The position numbers and the translations under genes were made by a program. The notes under the pieces were generated by a model. It saw only the letters and a program-made list of their open reading frames with translations. It had not been told where the DNA came from and did not search any database. Of a stretch of 64,000 nt of DNA, positions 1-9,698 are shown piece after piece. Origin of the DNA: Pontixanthobacter rizhaonensis (lineage in GTDB: Bacteria > Pseudomonadota > Alphaproteobacteria > Sphingomonadales > Sphingomonadaceae); contig NZ_JABCRE010000003.1 of NCBI RefSeq assembly GCF_012972675.1, positions 1 through 64,000 on the forward strand, written 5' to 3'. Positions within the stretch are counted from its first letter, which is position 1, and each line of letters starts with the position of its first letter.

Positions 1-264
1 TACCTGCCCATCCTCCAGATCAACAGTAACAGCCTCTCCGCGTAGCCGCTGGCTGACACGGCCCGGCGTTGGAATAGAATACTCGCCCGCAATATTGGTC
101 TGCACTTCGATCACGCTGGAGCCGCTCTTCAGACCCTCCGGCGTCTCCACCTCCACCGTCAGCCGGTACCGGTAATCGGGGGTGGGGTCAGGGCCTAGCC
201 CGCAGCCTGAAAGGGTCATCGCGCCAATAGACGCAGCGGTACAAAGAAATACTCGGCGGTTCAT
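1..264 (-). CDS. Putative lipoprotein, truncated by the window edge
   Basis: An open frame reads from an ATG at 264 leftwards to base 1 without a stop, giving 88 codons; the C-terminus lies outside the window. The N-terminus MNRRVFLCTAASIGAMTLSGC is a basic n-region, a hydrophobic stretch and a lipobox (LSGC), so export and lipid anchoring are likely. The remainder is rich in short beta-type stretches and resembles no family I recognise. It is divergent from the VWA gene to its right, so the two may share the intergenic promoter region. Function unknown. Confidence 0.6.
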   Translation of the reverse strand, partial: MNRRVFLCTAASIGAMTLSGCGLGPDPTPDYRYRLTVEVETPEGLKSGSSVIEVQTNIAGEYSIPTPGRVSQRLRGEAVTVDLEDGQV

Positions 265-631
265 GCGATGAATAGTATGCCAAGACTTTGAACAATTCTC
301 TAATCCGGTTTTCCTACTCCAGACAGTGCGGCTAAATCATCCTTATGCCCGCACCACACACTTCCTTTTTTCTGGCCTCTGCGGGCGACCTTACGCCGTC
401 ACTAAAGGCGGAATTACACCCTTCGGGCAATCGCCAAAGTTTTATCCTTTGGACTGTGTCCCATGTGTCCCTTCCCTACAGCTTTTGTCAGGGTTTGGAC
501 TGCGAATATGAACGGTGGTGGTGGAGAGGGCGCGCCTACCTTTCGCATTCCCATACGCATCATTCAGTCGGCATTCACGGCATAAGGCCATGCTTTGCCG
601 GTGTATTCGGGATTAAGAGGGAGTGGGTCTG
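265..631. other. Intergenic region between divergent genes
   Basis: This 367-base stretch separates the leftward lipoprotein from the rightward VWA gene and must hold both promoters. The only clear element is the ribosome binding site AAGAGGGAG at 615-623, just before the VWA start. Two overlapping short open frames on the plus strand (326-511 and 345-632) show no ribosome binding site, signal or family resemblance. I see no RNA gene or repeat. Confidence 0.5.
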
Positions 632-2380
632 ATGCGCCTTATACGGATAAGTATTTCAACGTCGATACTGGCTATATTGGCAGGTTGTGCCGCCAATCCT
701 GATGGCGGTACCGGTGATGATCTGGTGACTGCTCCGGCCCCGCCCGTTGCCGTGGCCCCACCTCCTCCGCCCCCTCCTCCGCCACCACTCCCCGCACCGG
801 CCCCGATGGCTTCGGCAGATGCGATTATGGTTACGGGTAACCGCTTGGGCAAAAGTGCTGCGGCCGGATATGTCGCGGAAAGCGAGGCACCGGCTGGCTC
901 AACGGCCACCAGTGCGGAGGTTTCCCCCCGATATCGCTATGTCCCGCCGGTCATCATCGCGCGCGATCCCGGCAGCGAGAAATATGATGGAGAGGAAATA
1001 TCCTCTGTCAAAATCGCGGCAGCAGAGCCGCTCTCCACCTTCTCTGTTGATGTCGATACGGGCGCCTATGCCAATACGCGCCGGTTCCTAAGCCAGGGGC
1101 AAATGCCCCCTCGCGCTGCCGTGCGGACAGAGGAAATGATCAATTATTTCCGCTATGATTACCCCAAACCGGCAGATCGCAGCACGCCGTTCAGCGTCAA
1201 TACCGATATGGCGGTAACCCCGTGGAATGCGAATACGCGTCTGCTGCGGATTGGTCTGCGCGGATATGATTTGCCCCGCAATGAACGCCCGCCAGCCAAT
1301 CTGGTGTTCCTGATGGATGTGTCCGGATCCATGGGGCGGCCCGACAAATTGCCGCTCGTCAAAACGGCTTTGGCCGGATTGGCGGGGGAGCTTTCGCCCC
1401 AAGATAAGGTCTCTATCGTGGTCTATGCCGGTGCGGCGGGATTGGTGTTGGAGCCGACCAGCGATGAACGCAAAATCCGCCGCGCGCTGGATCAATTGAA
1501 TGCGGGCGGATCAACCGCTGGCGGCGCAGGTATCCAGCTCGCTTACCAGATCGCAGAAGACAATATGATCAAAGGCGGTGTGAACCGCGTTATTCTGGCC
1601 ACTGACGGTGATTTCAATGTCGGCTTGCGCGACCGGGACGCGCTGATCGAACTGATCGAGAAAAAGCGCGATACCGGGATTACGCTGACCACGCTCGGTT
1701 TCGGAACGGGCAATTATAATGAAGCCCTGATGGAACAAGTCGCCAATCACGGTAACGGCAATTACGCCTATATCGACAGCGCATTGGAAGCGAAAAAAGT
1801 GTTGGGGGATGAAATGTCCTCCACCCTGTTCACCATTGCCAAGGATGTGAAAATTCAAGTCGAATTTAACCCTGCGGTGGTCAGCCAATACCGCCTGATC
1901 GGCTATGAAAACCGTGCTTTGCGGGATGAAGATTTCAACAATGATGCGGTGGATGCGGGCGATATAGGCGCGGGCCATCAAGTTACCTCGATTTACGAAA
2001 TTGTGCCCGCTGGCCAAACCGGATGGATATCCCCGCGCCGGTACGGAGCCGGTGCTCCGGCGCGGATCGCAAACCCGAACACGAGCGAGGCGGCGTATAT
2101 CAAGCTTCGCTACAAAATGCCGGACGGGAAAACATCGCGCCTTGTGGATAGGATTGTGCCTGCATCCGGTATGCGGATGGCAGAGCGGCCCCGCGGCGAT
2201 TTTGCCTTTGCCACCGCGGTTGCGGCCTTTGGCCAAAAACTGCGCGGCGATCCGTTGCTGAATGATTTTGACTTTGGCGATATTGAAAAGCTTGCGGGCA
2301 CGTCTGGCAATTATTGGCGGCAGGAATTTGCAAGGCTGGCGGATGTTGCGGACAGTTTGGAAGCGCAATCGGGCGGCTAA
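632..2380 (+). CDS. VWA-domain lipoprotein, YfbK-like
   Basis: 582 aa. The ATG at 632 is preferred over an in-frame GTG at 623 because AAGAGGGAG ends 8 bases before it. The N-terminus is a lipoprotein signal with lipobox LAGC (Cys19), then a low-complexity run of about ten prolines and a segment DAIMVTGNR that looks like a TonB-receptor plug start. The YfbK-type N-terminal domain (VDVDTGAYANTRRFL) leads into a von Willebrand A domain with an intact MIDAS motif DVSGS, followed by the C-terminal region typical of this family. Such proteins bind a divalent metal and probably mediate protein contacts in the envelope; the partner is unknown. Codon 623 is the alternative start. Confidence 0.85.
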   Translation: MRLIRISISTSILAILAGCAANPDGGTGDDLVTAPAPPVAVAPPPPPPPPPPLPAPAPMASADAIMVTGNRLGKSAAAGYVAESEAPAGSTATSAEVSPRYRYVPPVIIARDPGSEKYDGEEISSVKIAAAEPLSTFSVDVDTGAYANTRRFLSQGQMPPRAAVRTEEMINYFRYDYPKPADRSTPFSVNTDMAVTPWNANTRLLRIGLRGYDLPRNERPPANLVFLMDVSGSMGRPDKLPLVKTALAGLAGELSPQDKVSIVVYAGAAGLVLEPTSDERKIRRALDQLNAGGSTAGGAGIQLAYQIAEDNMIKGGVNRVILATDGDFNVGLRDRDALIELIEKKRDTGITLTTLGFGTGNYNEALMEQVANHGNGNYAYIDSALEAKKVLGDEMSSTLFTIAKDVKIQVEFNPAVVSQYRLIGYENRALRDEDFNNDAVDAGDIGAGHQVTSIYEIVPAGQTGWISPRRYGAGAPARIANPNTSEAAYIKLRYKMPDGKTSRLVDRIVPASGMRMAERPRGDFAFATAVAAFGQKLRGDPLLNDFDFGDIEKLAGTSGNYWRQEFARLADVADSLEAQSGG

Positions 2381-2488
2381 CTGCTTACCAAACAAGCAGG
2401 TGAGACACATCAATCCGGTTGACGGTGCGGGTTCGGCGCGCAAAGGACAATGGCGCTAGAACACATCGGTTAAAGGGAACACGGATTG

Positions 2489-2983
2489 ATGATGGAGCTC
2501 GTCGAAGCAAACTGGCCGGTGGCCATTATTGCGGTCGTGGTGGTGATACTGGCTGCGTGGTGGCTATTCGTCGCGCTGCGGCGGACCAAAGTAACCACCG
2601 ACACGTCGGATGTGTTGGACGAAGGCCACGGTCCGGCAGCGCGCAACAATGCGCTGATCGACGCGCCTCCGGCGGCGGTTCAACCAGACAGCGTGCCGCT
2701 GGAAACGGCGGCAGAGAAAAAGCCGGTACAGGCCGCAAGCGGATCGGGCGATGACCTCTCCCGGATCAAAGGCGTTGGCCCGAAACTGGTGGCAATTCTG
2801 CATGAAAACGGCGTGACCGGTTTCAGCCAGATTGCCGCTTGGTCAGAGGCGGATATTGACGCGATCGACGCAAAGCTGGGCCGTTTCCAAGGGCGTATCC
2901 GGCGGGACAATTGGCCTGAACAGGCACGGTTCCTCGCCGCAGATGACACGGCTGGCTACGAAGGCAAATTTGGTAAGCTGTAG
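2489..2983 (+). CDS. Small membrane protein with helix-hairpin-helix domain
   Basis: 164 aa. ATG 2489 follows AAAGGGAA by 9 bases; an in-frame TTG at 2486 is possible. One N-terminal transmembrane helix (about residues 10-27, VAIIAVVVVILAAWWLFVAL) is followed by an Ala/Pro-rich linker. The C-terminal helix-hairpin-helix (SRIKGVGPKLVAILHENGV) resembles the domain often annotated as flap-endonuclease-1-like or found fused to respiratory and ribosomal proteins. No catalytic motif is visible. It lies 108 bases after the VWA gene and only 6 bases before the next gene, so co-transcription is likely. Role unknown. Confidence 0.8.
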   Translation: MMELVEANWPVAIIAVVVVILAAWWLFVALRRTKVTTDTSDVLDEGHGPAARNNALIDAPPAAVQPDSVPLETAAEKKPVQAASGSGDDLSRIKGVGPKLVAILHENGVTGFSQIAAWSEADIDAIDAKLGRFQGRIRRDNWPEQARFLAADDTAGYEGKFGKL

Positions 2984-2989
2984 ACGCAT

Positions 2990-3856
2990 ATGACCGATCC
3001 CATCCGTCCGCTCCGCAGCGCGCTGTACCTGCCCGCCAATCGCGCCAGCGCGGTTGCCAAGGCGAGATCGGCAGATTGCGATGCTGTGATCCTCGATCTG
3101 GAGGATGCCGTGGCGCCCGACGCCAAGGCGGAAGCCCGCGCCGCTGCGGTTGCAGCCATCAAGGAAGGCGGCTTTGGTCATCGGGTCTTGGTGGTTCGGG
3201 TCAATGCGCTGGACACCGAATGGGGCGCAGCCGACTTGGCAGCGCTAGGCCACTGCCCTCCCGATGCCGTATTGGTGCCCAAGCTGTGTCACCCGGACGA
3301 GGCCAGCATCTACCGGGCGCAGATCGGTGACGGGCCGGAACTTTGGGCCATGCTCGAAACCTGCATTGCCTTCACCCAGCTGGGGGCCATCAACGCAAAG
3401 GCGGCATCCGCCAATCTGACAACCTTCGTAATGGGCACCAATGACTTGGCGCTCGAAATGCGCGCCAAGCTGGATACGGGCCGGGCAGCCTTCCTGCCTC
3501 TGCTTGCTCAGGCAGTCATCCATGCAAGAGCGCACGGCCTGTCTATCCTGGACGGCGTGTTCAACGATATCGCAGACGTAGGCGGCCTGACGCAGCAATG
3601 CCAACAAGGCGCGGCGATGGGCTTTGATGGCAAAACACTGATCCATCCAAAGCAATTGGAAACCGCCAACGCCGCGTTTAGCCCGTCTACGGATGAAGTC
3701 ACCACTGCGCAAAGCATCCGAGACGCCTTCGCGGCGCCGGAAAATGCTGGCAAAGGCGTTATTAAAGTTGACGGCAGAATGACAGAGATACTGCATTTAC
3801 GCGAGGCAGAACGCACGCTGGCTCTCGATGCAGCAACGAAGCGCAACACGGCTTGA
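2990..3856 (+). CDS. HpcH/HpaI aldolase, CitE-like lyase
   Basis: 288 aa, normal for the CitE/malyl-CoA lyase group. The start RSALYLPANR and the metal-binding motif VILDLEDAV at about residues 33-41 are hallmarks, and the ETCIAF segment supplies a second conserved acidic site. Family members cleave or hydrolyse acyl-CoA esters of malate, citramalate or citrate with Mg2+. No CitF/CitD partner is nearby, so a free-standing malyl-CoA or citramalyl-CoA lyase/thioesterase activity is more likely than citrate lyase. It sits just ahead of the acyl-CoA dehydrogenase gene, consistent with CoA-ester catabolism. The exact substrate cannot be read from sequence. Confidence 0.85.
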   Translation: MTDPIRPLRSALYLPANRASAVAKARSADCDAVILDLEDAVAPDAKAEARAAAVAAIKEGGFGHRVLVVRVNALDTEWGAADLAALGHCPPDAVLVPKLCHPDEASIYRAQIGDGPELWAMLETCIAFTQLGAINAKAASANLTTFVMGTNDLALEMRAKLDTGRAAFLPLLAQAVIHARAHGLSILDGVFNDIADVGGLTQQCQQGAAMGFDGKTLIHPKQLETANAAFSPSTDEVTTAQSIRDAFAAPENAGKGVIKVDGRMTEILHLREAERTLALDAATKRNTA

Positions 3857-3923
3857 ACCAAACGCACTTGCGGCGCATGGTCAACACTGCAAGAGACCAT
3901 GAAAATTAGTTTCAGGAGTAACT

Positions 3924-5108
3924 ATGGCCGGCATGGCACCGTTCAATTGGGAAGATCCCTTCAATCTGGAATCCCAACTTTCCGAAGAAGAGCGGATGAT
4001 CCGCGATGCTGCGAAAGGCTTCGCGCAAAGCGAATTACAATCGCGTGTGATCGAGGCGTATCGCGATGAAGTGAGCGCGCCGGAACTGTTCCCGCTGATG
4101 GGGCAGGCAGGCTTGCTGGGCGCGACAGTGCCTGAACAATATGGCGGCGCGGGTGCCAGCTATGTTGCTTACGGTTTGATCGCCCGTGAAATTGAACGGG
4201 TGGATTCCGGCTACCGGTCTATGGCCTCGGTCCAATCCAGCCTCGTGATGTATCCCATCCAGGCATATGGATCAGAAGAACAGCGCCAGAAATACCTCCC
4301 TGGCCTTGCCAGCGGTGAGCTGATCGGATGTTTCGGATTGACCGAACCTGATGCCGGTTCCGACCCCGGCGACATGCGGACCTATGCCAAGAAAGATGGC
4401 GACGGATATTCATTATCAGGGGCCAAAACCTGGATCAGTAATTCGCCGTTTGCGGATGTGTTTGTGGTCTGGGCGAAGAGCGAAGCACATGGCGACGGCA
4501 TTCGCGGTTTCGTTTTGGAAAAGGGGATGGAGGGCCTTTCCGCTCCGAAGATTGAAGGTAAATTGTCGCTGCGCGCATCGACTACGGGCATGATCATGAT
4601 GGATGATGTCAAGCTGCCTGCCAGCGCATTGCTGCCTGATGTCCAAGGGTTGAAAGGCCCATTTGGATGCCTCAACCGTGCGCGATACGGGATCAGCTGG
4701 GGCAGCATGGGCGCCGCAGAATTCTGTTTTCACGCCGCACGGCAATACGGCCTTGATCGCCATCAGTTTGGCCGTCCGCTGGCGAATACGCAGCTGTTCC
4801 AGAAAAAGCTCGCCGATATGATGAGCGATATCGGCCTTGGTCTTCAAGCCTCGCTTCAAGTTGGCCGATTGATGGATAAAGGCGAATTCGCGCCTGAGAT
4901 GATCAGCATCGTGAAACGCAATAATGTCGGCAAGGCGCTCGATATCGCCCGTGCAGCACGTGATATGCATGGCGGCAACGGGATTAGCGAAGAATATCAA
5001 GTGATCCGTCACATGGTGAATCTGGAAACAGTGAACACCTATGAAGGCACACACGATGTGCACGCTCTGATCCTTGGCCGGGCAATTACAGGTTTGGCCG
5101 CGTTTTGA
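3924..5108 (+). CDS. gcdH: Glutaryl-CoA dehydrogenase
   Basis: 394 aa, full length. AGGAG lies just before the ATG. The opening [20 protein letters not shown] and the C-terminal [20 protein letters not shown] are diagnostic of glutaryl-CoA dehydrogenase; the Glu in YEGTHD is the catalytic base of the family. The enzyme oxidises and decarboxylates glutaryl-CoA to crotonyl-CoA using FAD in lysine, tryptophan and aromatic breakdown. Its stop codon overlaps the next start (TGATG), suggesting translational coupling with the maleylacetoacetate isomerase gene. Confidence 0.95.
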   Translation: MAGMAPFNWEDPFNLESQLSEEERMIRDAAKGFAQSELQSRVIEAYRDEVSAPELFPLMGQAGLLGATVPEQYGGAGASYVAYGLIAREIERVDSGYRSMASVQSSLVMYPIQAYGSEEQRQKYLPGLASGELIGCFGLTEPDAGSDPGDMRTYAKKDGDGYSLSGAKTWISNSPFADVFVVWAKSEAHGDGIRGFVLEKGMEGLSAPKIEGKLSLRASTTGMIMMDDVKLPASALLPDVQGLKGPFGCLNRARYGISWGSMGAAEFCFHAARQYGLDRHQFGRPLANTQLFQKKLADMMSDIGLGLQASLQVGRLMDKGEFAPEMISIVKRNNVGKALDIARAARDMHGGNGISEEYQVIRHMVNLETVNTYEGTHDVHALILGRAITGLAAF

Positions 5109-5755
5109 TGAAGCTGTTTGGATATTTTCGCAGCTCAACCAGCTACCGGTTGCGCATCGCGCTCAATCTGAAAGGGCTGGATTACGAGAATATCCCGGTT
5201 GATCTGCGCACATCTGAACAAAAGGGGGCAGCGTTCACATCGCGCAATCCCTTTGGCAGTGTGCCTATGTTGGAAGCAGACGGCCGTGACCGGGCGCAAT
5301 CGATGGCTCTGCTGGAATGGCTGGAAGAAGCCTATCCCGATCCGCCGTTGCTGCCAGCCGGTTTGGAAGACCGGTACACCTGCCGTGAGCTGACCTATGC
5401 CGTGGCGACCGAAATTCATGCGGTGAACAACTTGCCGGTTCTCAAATATTTGCAAGACCCGCTTGGACATTCTCAGGAAGATGTTGATCTGTGGTATCGC
5501 CATTGGCTGGCTCGTACATTGGACCCGGTGGAAAAACGCTTGGCCCAGCTTAGCACTGGTGATTTTCTGTTCGACCGACCGGGCCTATTTGAAGTGGTTC
5601 TGCTGCCGCAAATCTACAACGCCAGAAAATTCGCATACGATCTTGGCGACAAACCGCATCTGACTCGTATCGAGGACGCGTGCCTTGCTTTGGATGCATT
5701 TCGGCGCGCCTACCCAGATAACCAAAAAGACAGTCCAGATTTTAAGGGAGACTAA
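5108..5755 (+). CDS. maiA: Maleylacetoacetate isomerase (zeta-class GST)
   Basis: 215 aa. ATG 5108 overlaps the upstream TGA by one base; a TTG three bases earlier is unlikely. The N-terminal thioredoxin fold starts [19 protein letters not shown], with the SSTSYR active-site motif that defines zeta-class glutathione transferases, then NPFGSVPMLE for glutathione contact. The C-terminal helical domain is present. It isomerises maleylacetoacetate to fumarylacetoacetate in the homogentisate (tyrosine) pathway. The next gene belongs to the fumarylacetoacetase superfamily, matching the following step; homogentisate dioxygenase is not in the window. Confidence 0.92.
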   Translation: MKLFGYFRSSTSYRLRIALNLKGLDYENIPVDLRTSEQKGAAFTSRNPFGSVPMLEADGRDRAQSMALLEWLEEAYPDPPLLPAGLEDRYTCRELTYAVATEIHAVNNLPVLKYLQDPLGHSQEDVDLWYRHWLARTLDPVEKRLAQLSTGDFLFDRPGLFEVVLLPQIYNARKFAYDLGDKPHLTRIEDACLALDAFRRAYPDNQKDSPDFKGD

Positions 5756-5761
5756 CCGCTT

Positions 5762-6772
5762 ATGAAACTCGCATCGATCAAAGACGGTACGCGCGACGGT
5801 AAGCTGGTCGTCGTCTCAAAAGACATTACCCGCTATTGCGCCGCCGATAATATTGCCCCGACGATGCAATATGCGTTAGACAATTGGGATCGCGTTTCTG
5901 GCGATTTGGAAGTTCTATATCGCGATGTGGAACATCAAAGCGTACCGTGCGAACGCTTCCACGAAAGCGAGGCTCACTCCCCCCTTCCCCGTGCCTATCA
6001 ATGGGCGGATGGCAGCGCGTATATCAATCATGTCGAACTGGTTCGCAAAGCACGCAACGCCGAAGTACCGGACAGCTTCTATCAAGACCCGCTGATGTAT
6101 CAGGGCGGTAGCGACACGTTCTTGGGCCCGCGGGACAATATTCCGTTGGGTGATCCGGCCTGGGGCTGTGATATGGAAGGGGAAGTCGCGGTCATTACAG
6201 GTGACGTGCCAATGGGTACTTCTGCCGAGGATGCGGCCAGTCAGATCAAATTGGTCATGCTGGTCAATGATGTATCCCTGCGCGGTCTGATCCCGGGCGA
6301 ACTTGCGAAGGGTTTCGGCTTCTTCCAATCCAAGCCTTCCAGCGCATTTTCTCCTGTCGCAGTTACACCTGATGAATTGGGCGACGCATGGCAGGATAGC
6401 TTGATCCATTTGCCGCTATTGGTCGATTATAACCGGCAGCCATTCGGCCGCGCCGAAGCAGGCGTTGATGCGACATTCAATCTCGCACAATTGGTTGCCC
6501 ATGCTGCCAAAACCCGCAATTTGGGTGCGGGTACAATTGTCGGTTCAGGCACTGTCTCCAACAAAGGCGCAGATGGCGGACCGGGCAAACCTGTGGCTGA
6601 TGGCGGGGCCGGCTATAGTTGCATTGCAGAAATCCGCATGATTGAGACTATTCAGGATGGCAGCGCAAAAACACCGTTTATGAAGGCCGGAGACACTGTA
6701 AAAATCGAAATGAAAGATAAAGACGGTCACAGCATATTCGGCGCAATCAAGCAGGAAGTGGTGGCAGTTTAA
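5762..6772 (+). CDS. Fumarylacetoacetate hydrolase family protein
   Basis: 336 aa, 6 bases after maiA. The fold is the FAH superfamily: the acidic metal-binding triad can be placed in WGCDMEGEVAVITGD (DxExE), and the glycine-rich segment IVGSGTVSNKG is the conserved C-terminal loop. The length is that of the shorter bacterial fumarylacetoacetase-like proteins. Position next to maiA makes hydrolysis of fumarylacetoacetate to fumarate and acetoacetate the most likely role, but related enzymes hydrate or decarboxylate other diketo acids. Confidence 0.85.
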   Translation: MKLASIKDGTRDGKLVVVSKDITRYCAADNIAPTMQYALDNWDRVSGDLEVLYRDVEHQSVPCERFHESEAHSPLPRAYQWADGSAYINHVELVRKARNAEVPDSFYQDPLMYQGGSDTFLGPRDNIPLGDPAWGCDMEGEVAVITGDVPMGTSAEDAASQIKLVMLVNDVSLRGLIPGELAKGFGFFQSKPSSAFSPVAVTPDELGDAWQDSLIHLPLLVDYNRQPFGRAEAGVDATFNLAQLVAHAAKTRNLGAGTIVGSGTVSNKGADGGPGKPVADGGAGYSCIAEIRMIETIQDGSAKTPFMKAGDTVKIEMKDKDGHSIFGAIKQEVVAV

Positions 6773-6775
6773 GCC

Positions 6776-8317
6776 ATGGCAAACACAGATTTGGGTGATC
6801 CGAAACTAATCCCCGTCATCATCGGCTGCGGGCAAATCAATGACCGGGCAGCCACTGGCGCTGAGGGTATGGACTCTCTCGAGCTAATGATTGCTGCAAG
6901 CCGCGCGGCAGGTGCCGACGCGGGTGCCGGGGTTTTGGCCCAGACTGACTGGCTGGGCATCGTTAATCAATTGTCGTTTCCGCAACTCACGGGAACTTTG
7001 GTTGAGGGAGTTTCATCCGCACTGGGCCTATCACCCAAGATCGCCCGTGAGACCCCTTCCCCCACGGGAGACAGCCCGATTTTGCTGATCAACGAAGCTG
7101 CCAATGCCATAGGCGGCGGCAAGGCCAATGTGGCATTGATCGTTGGTGCAGAAGCGCTCCGTACCGCTGGCAAGCGACGGGCGGAGGCAAAAGCTGCTGC
7201 AGCTGCTTCCTCTGCGGGCGAAGAAAAGAAAAAGGGACCGTACCCAAAACGGGCCTCGGTCGAACCCGAGCCACGCCATCATTACGGATTGCTGACACCG
7301 ACCGACGTCTATCCCATATTTGAGAATGCAGCGCGCGCGGAATTCGGCCAAACATTTGCAGAGGCACAGGCCGAAAGCGGAATGATCTGGGCCGGAATGT
7401 CGGAGGTTGCGGCAAACAACACGCACGCATGGATCAATCAGAGCCGAACCGCATCGGACATTATCGAGCCAACTGCGGACAACCGGCCGATCGCTTTCCC
7501 TTACACCAAATTCCAAGTCGCCAATGCGGCAGTGAACCAAGGGGCGGCTGTTATTGTGACCAGTCTGGCAGTTGCGCAGGCAGCTGGCGTCAGTGAAGAT
7601 CGCATTATCTATGTTGGCCAAGGCGCCGCAGCGCATGAGGCAGAAGATCCGCTAAACCGGCCCGCTTATGCGTGTTCGGCGAGTATGTCCGTGTCACTCA
7701 CCAAAGCGCTCGAGTTGAACGGTCTTTCGGCCAGTGAGTTTGATCATATGGAGATCTATTCCTGCTTCCCGATCGTGCCCAAAATGGCGCGGCGGGTGCT
7801 GGGCATTCCCGCAGACCGGACGATGACGATGTTCGGCGGATTGACCTTCGGGGGCGGACCTATCGGGAATTACATGACCCACGCGGCAGCCTGTATGGTC
7901 GAGGCGCTCCGCAACGATGGTACCAATGGATTGCTATTCGCCAATGGCGGCTACGCAACGCACAATCACACCATTGTCTTGACCAAAATGCCGCAACCCG
8001 CGGGTACCTTCCCCCATAATTTCGACTTTCAGGAACAGGCTGATGCATTGCGCGGCGAGGTGCCGGAAATGGTTGGCGAATATGCTGGCCCGGGCAAGCT
8101 TGAAACCTACACAGTGCTGTTTGACCGTAAAGGTGAACCAAAACACGGGGTCGTGATTGCACGATTGGAAGACAATCGCCGCGCTATCGCTTTAGTCCCG
8201 CCGACCGATACACCGGCTATCGAACGGCTCATGAGCGGCGCAGCGGACTTGCAGGATAGCGCAGGTGTGCTTGCGGTGCATGACAGCCGCAATATCTGGT
8301 CATTTGCCCAACCCTAA
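6776..8317 (+). CDS. Thiolase-like protein (acetyl-CoA acetyltransferase family)
   Basis: 513 aa, 3 bases after the FAH-family gene, so same operon. The thiolase fold is recognisable (PVIIGCGQINDR at the start; EIYSCFPIVPKMARR and GGLTFGGGPIGNYMTHA near the second half), and the last 80 residues resemble the extra beta domain of type-1 thiolase-like proteins. The usual N-terminal nucleophile Cys is not seen where it should be (GDSPILLINEAANAIGGGKANVALIVGAE region). It may therefore bind or process acyl-CoA differently from classical thiolases. Often annotated acetyl-CoA acetyltransferase; activity uncertain. Confidence 0.8.
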   Translation: MANTDLGDPKLIPVIIGCGQINDRAATGAEGMDSLELMIAASRAAGADAGAGVLAQTDWLGIVNQLSFPQLTGTLVEGVSSALGLSPKIARETPSPTGDSPILLINEAANAIGGGKANVALIVGAEALRTAGKRRAEAKAAAAASSAGEEKKKGPYPKRASVEPEPRHHYGLLTPTDVYPIFENAARAEFGQTFAEAQAESGMIWAGMSEVAANNTHAWINQSRTASDIIEPTADNRPIAFPYTKFQVANAAVNQGAAVIVTSLAVAQAAGVSEDRIIYVGQGAAAHEAEDPLNRPAYACSASMSVSLTKALELNGLSASEFDHMEIYSCFPIVPKMARRVLGIPADRTMTMFGGLTFGGGPIGNYMTHAAACMVEALRNDGTNGLLFANGGYATHNHTIVLTKMPQPAGTFPHNFDFQEQADALRGEVPEMVGEYAGPGKLETYTVLFDRKGEPKHGVVIARLEDNRRAIALVPPTDTPAIERLMSGAADLQDSAGVLAVHDSRNIWSFAQP

Positions 8318-8393
8318 TCAATCGACACCATTTGACTGATACCCGCTTTTGCCCAATGACTGCTGAGTTCGTTTCCACGCCTAAGGAATTCTG

Positions 8394-9653
8394 ATGTTTA
8401 AGTTCTGGTTTTCTATTCCCCTGTGGCAGCGCGTTATCGGGGCTCTGATAATCGGAACATTGTTTGGCTGGATCTGGAAAGAGTTCGCCTTGTTTGGTGG
8501 AGCCAGCCCGGAAAGCATCAAGTGGATTGGCGATCTGTTTATCAAGGCGATCAAAATGCTGATCGTTCCGCTGATATTCTTCTCTCTTGTTTCGGGTATT
8601 GCGGCGCTGGGCGATCTCAGAAAGCTGGGTAATGTTGGCGGGAAGGCGCTGATGATATTTGGCGGAACCGCAGCGATCTCGGTATCGCTAGGCCTCACAC
8701 TGGCAACCATCACCCAGCCCGGTGTCGGCCTTAACGTGGCCTTGCCAGACGGGGCAGAAGTACCCGAACCTGCGACCACCACAGCGGTTGATATGATCCT
8801 GTCGATGGTAACCGACAATCCGGTTGCGACAATGGCAGAAGGTCAGGTTCTGCCGCTGATTATCTTCGCGTTGCTGTTCGGGATCTCCGTATTGATGGCC
8901 GGCAAGGAAGCGCTGCCGATTGTGAAGGCGATGGACGCCGGATCCGCCGTGATGCAGCGCATGACGATGATCGTGATGGAACTGGCGCCGTTTGGCGTTT
9001 TCGCCCTGATGGTATGGGTAGCGGGCACGTTGGAACCTGCCGTTCTGCTTGGCCTATTGCAGATTATCGGGCTTAATTATCTCGGCTGTTTTATCATTAT
9101 TCTGTTGGTCTATCCGGCGATCATCAAATTTATCGCCAAACTGCCCATTATCGATTTCTATCGCGGGATTGTGGACGCTCAAGTGGTGGCATTTTCCACC
9201 GCATCATCCAACGCCGCGCTGCCTGTCACGCTTCGCTGCGTTCAGCGGAATTTGGGTGTGTCACGGTCGGTTTCCAGCTTTGTCGTTGCCCTAGGCGCGA
9301 CGATCAATATGAACGGCACCGCGATGTATCTTGGCCTTGTCGCGGTATTCGGCGCGCAGGTTTACGGTATTGATCTGACATGGACATCCTATGTGCTGAT
9401 CGCGCTTACTGCGACGCTTGGTTCAGTTGGTGCTGCGGGTATTCCCGGCTCTGGCCTGATCATGCTGACGCTGGTCCTGACATCAATCGGCGTACCACTG
9501 GAAACCGTGGCTCTGGTCGCCGGGATCAACCACATTATGGATATGATGCGCACGGCCACCAATGTCACCGGTGATGCCACGGTTGCCGTCGCGGTGGGCC
9601 GGATGGCGGGCGAGATTGATGTTGAGGAATACGTCTCTGCTGATGACATTTAA
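8394..9653 (+). CDS. Dicarboxylate/amino acid:cation symporter
   Basis: 419 aa with about eight membrane segments plus two re-entrant loops. The start FWFSIPLWQRVIGALIIGTL, the serine-rich hairpin STASSNAALPVT and the later NMNGTAMYLG and hairpin AGIPGSGL are the signature motifs of the DAACS (GltP/DctA) family. It imports C4-dicarboxylates or acidic amino acids with H+ or Na+. AAGGAAT precedes the ATG. There is a 76-base gap after the thiolase-like gene, so it may have its own promoter. Substrate not assignable. Confidence 0.93.
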   Translation: MFKFWFSIPLWQRVIGALIIGTLFGWIWKEFALFGGASPESIKWIGDLFIKAIKMLIVPLIFFSLVSGIAALGDLRKLGNVGGKALMIFGGTAAISVSLGLTLATITQPGVGLNVALPDGAEVPEPATTTAVDMILSMVTDNPVATMAEGQVLPLIIFALLFGISVLMAGKEALPIVKAMDAGSAVMQRMTMIVMELAPFGVFALMVWVAGTLEPAVLLGLLQIIGLNYLGCFIIILLVYPAIIKFIAKLPIIDFYRGIVDAQVVAFSTASSNAALPVTLRCVQRNLGVSRSVSSFVVALGATINMNGTAMYLGLVAVFGAQVYGIDLTWTSYVLIALTATLGSVGAAGIPGSGLIMLTLVLTSIGVPLETVALVAGINHIMDMMRTATNVTGDATVAVAVGRMAGEIDVEEYVSADDI

Positions 9654-9698
9654 CAGCCCGTTTCAGTTGCGGCCAACCAAGTCTCAGGAAAGACTGTT

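Noticed and set aside
326-632. Two short overlapping plus-strand open frames in the first intergenic region
   Set aside because: No ribosome binding site, no domain or signal, unusual composition (Trp/His-rich); the first genuine start is at 632.
1511-2443. 310-codon minus-strand open frame
   Set aside because: Antisense to the VWA gene with His/Arg-rich composition and no motif.
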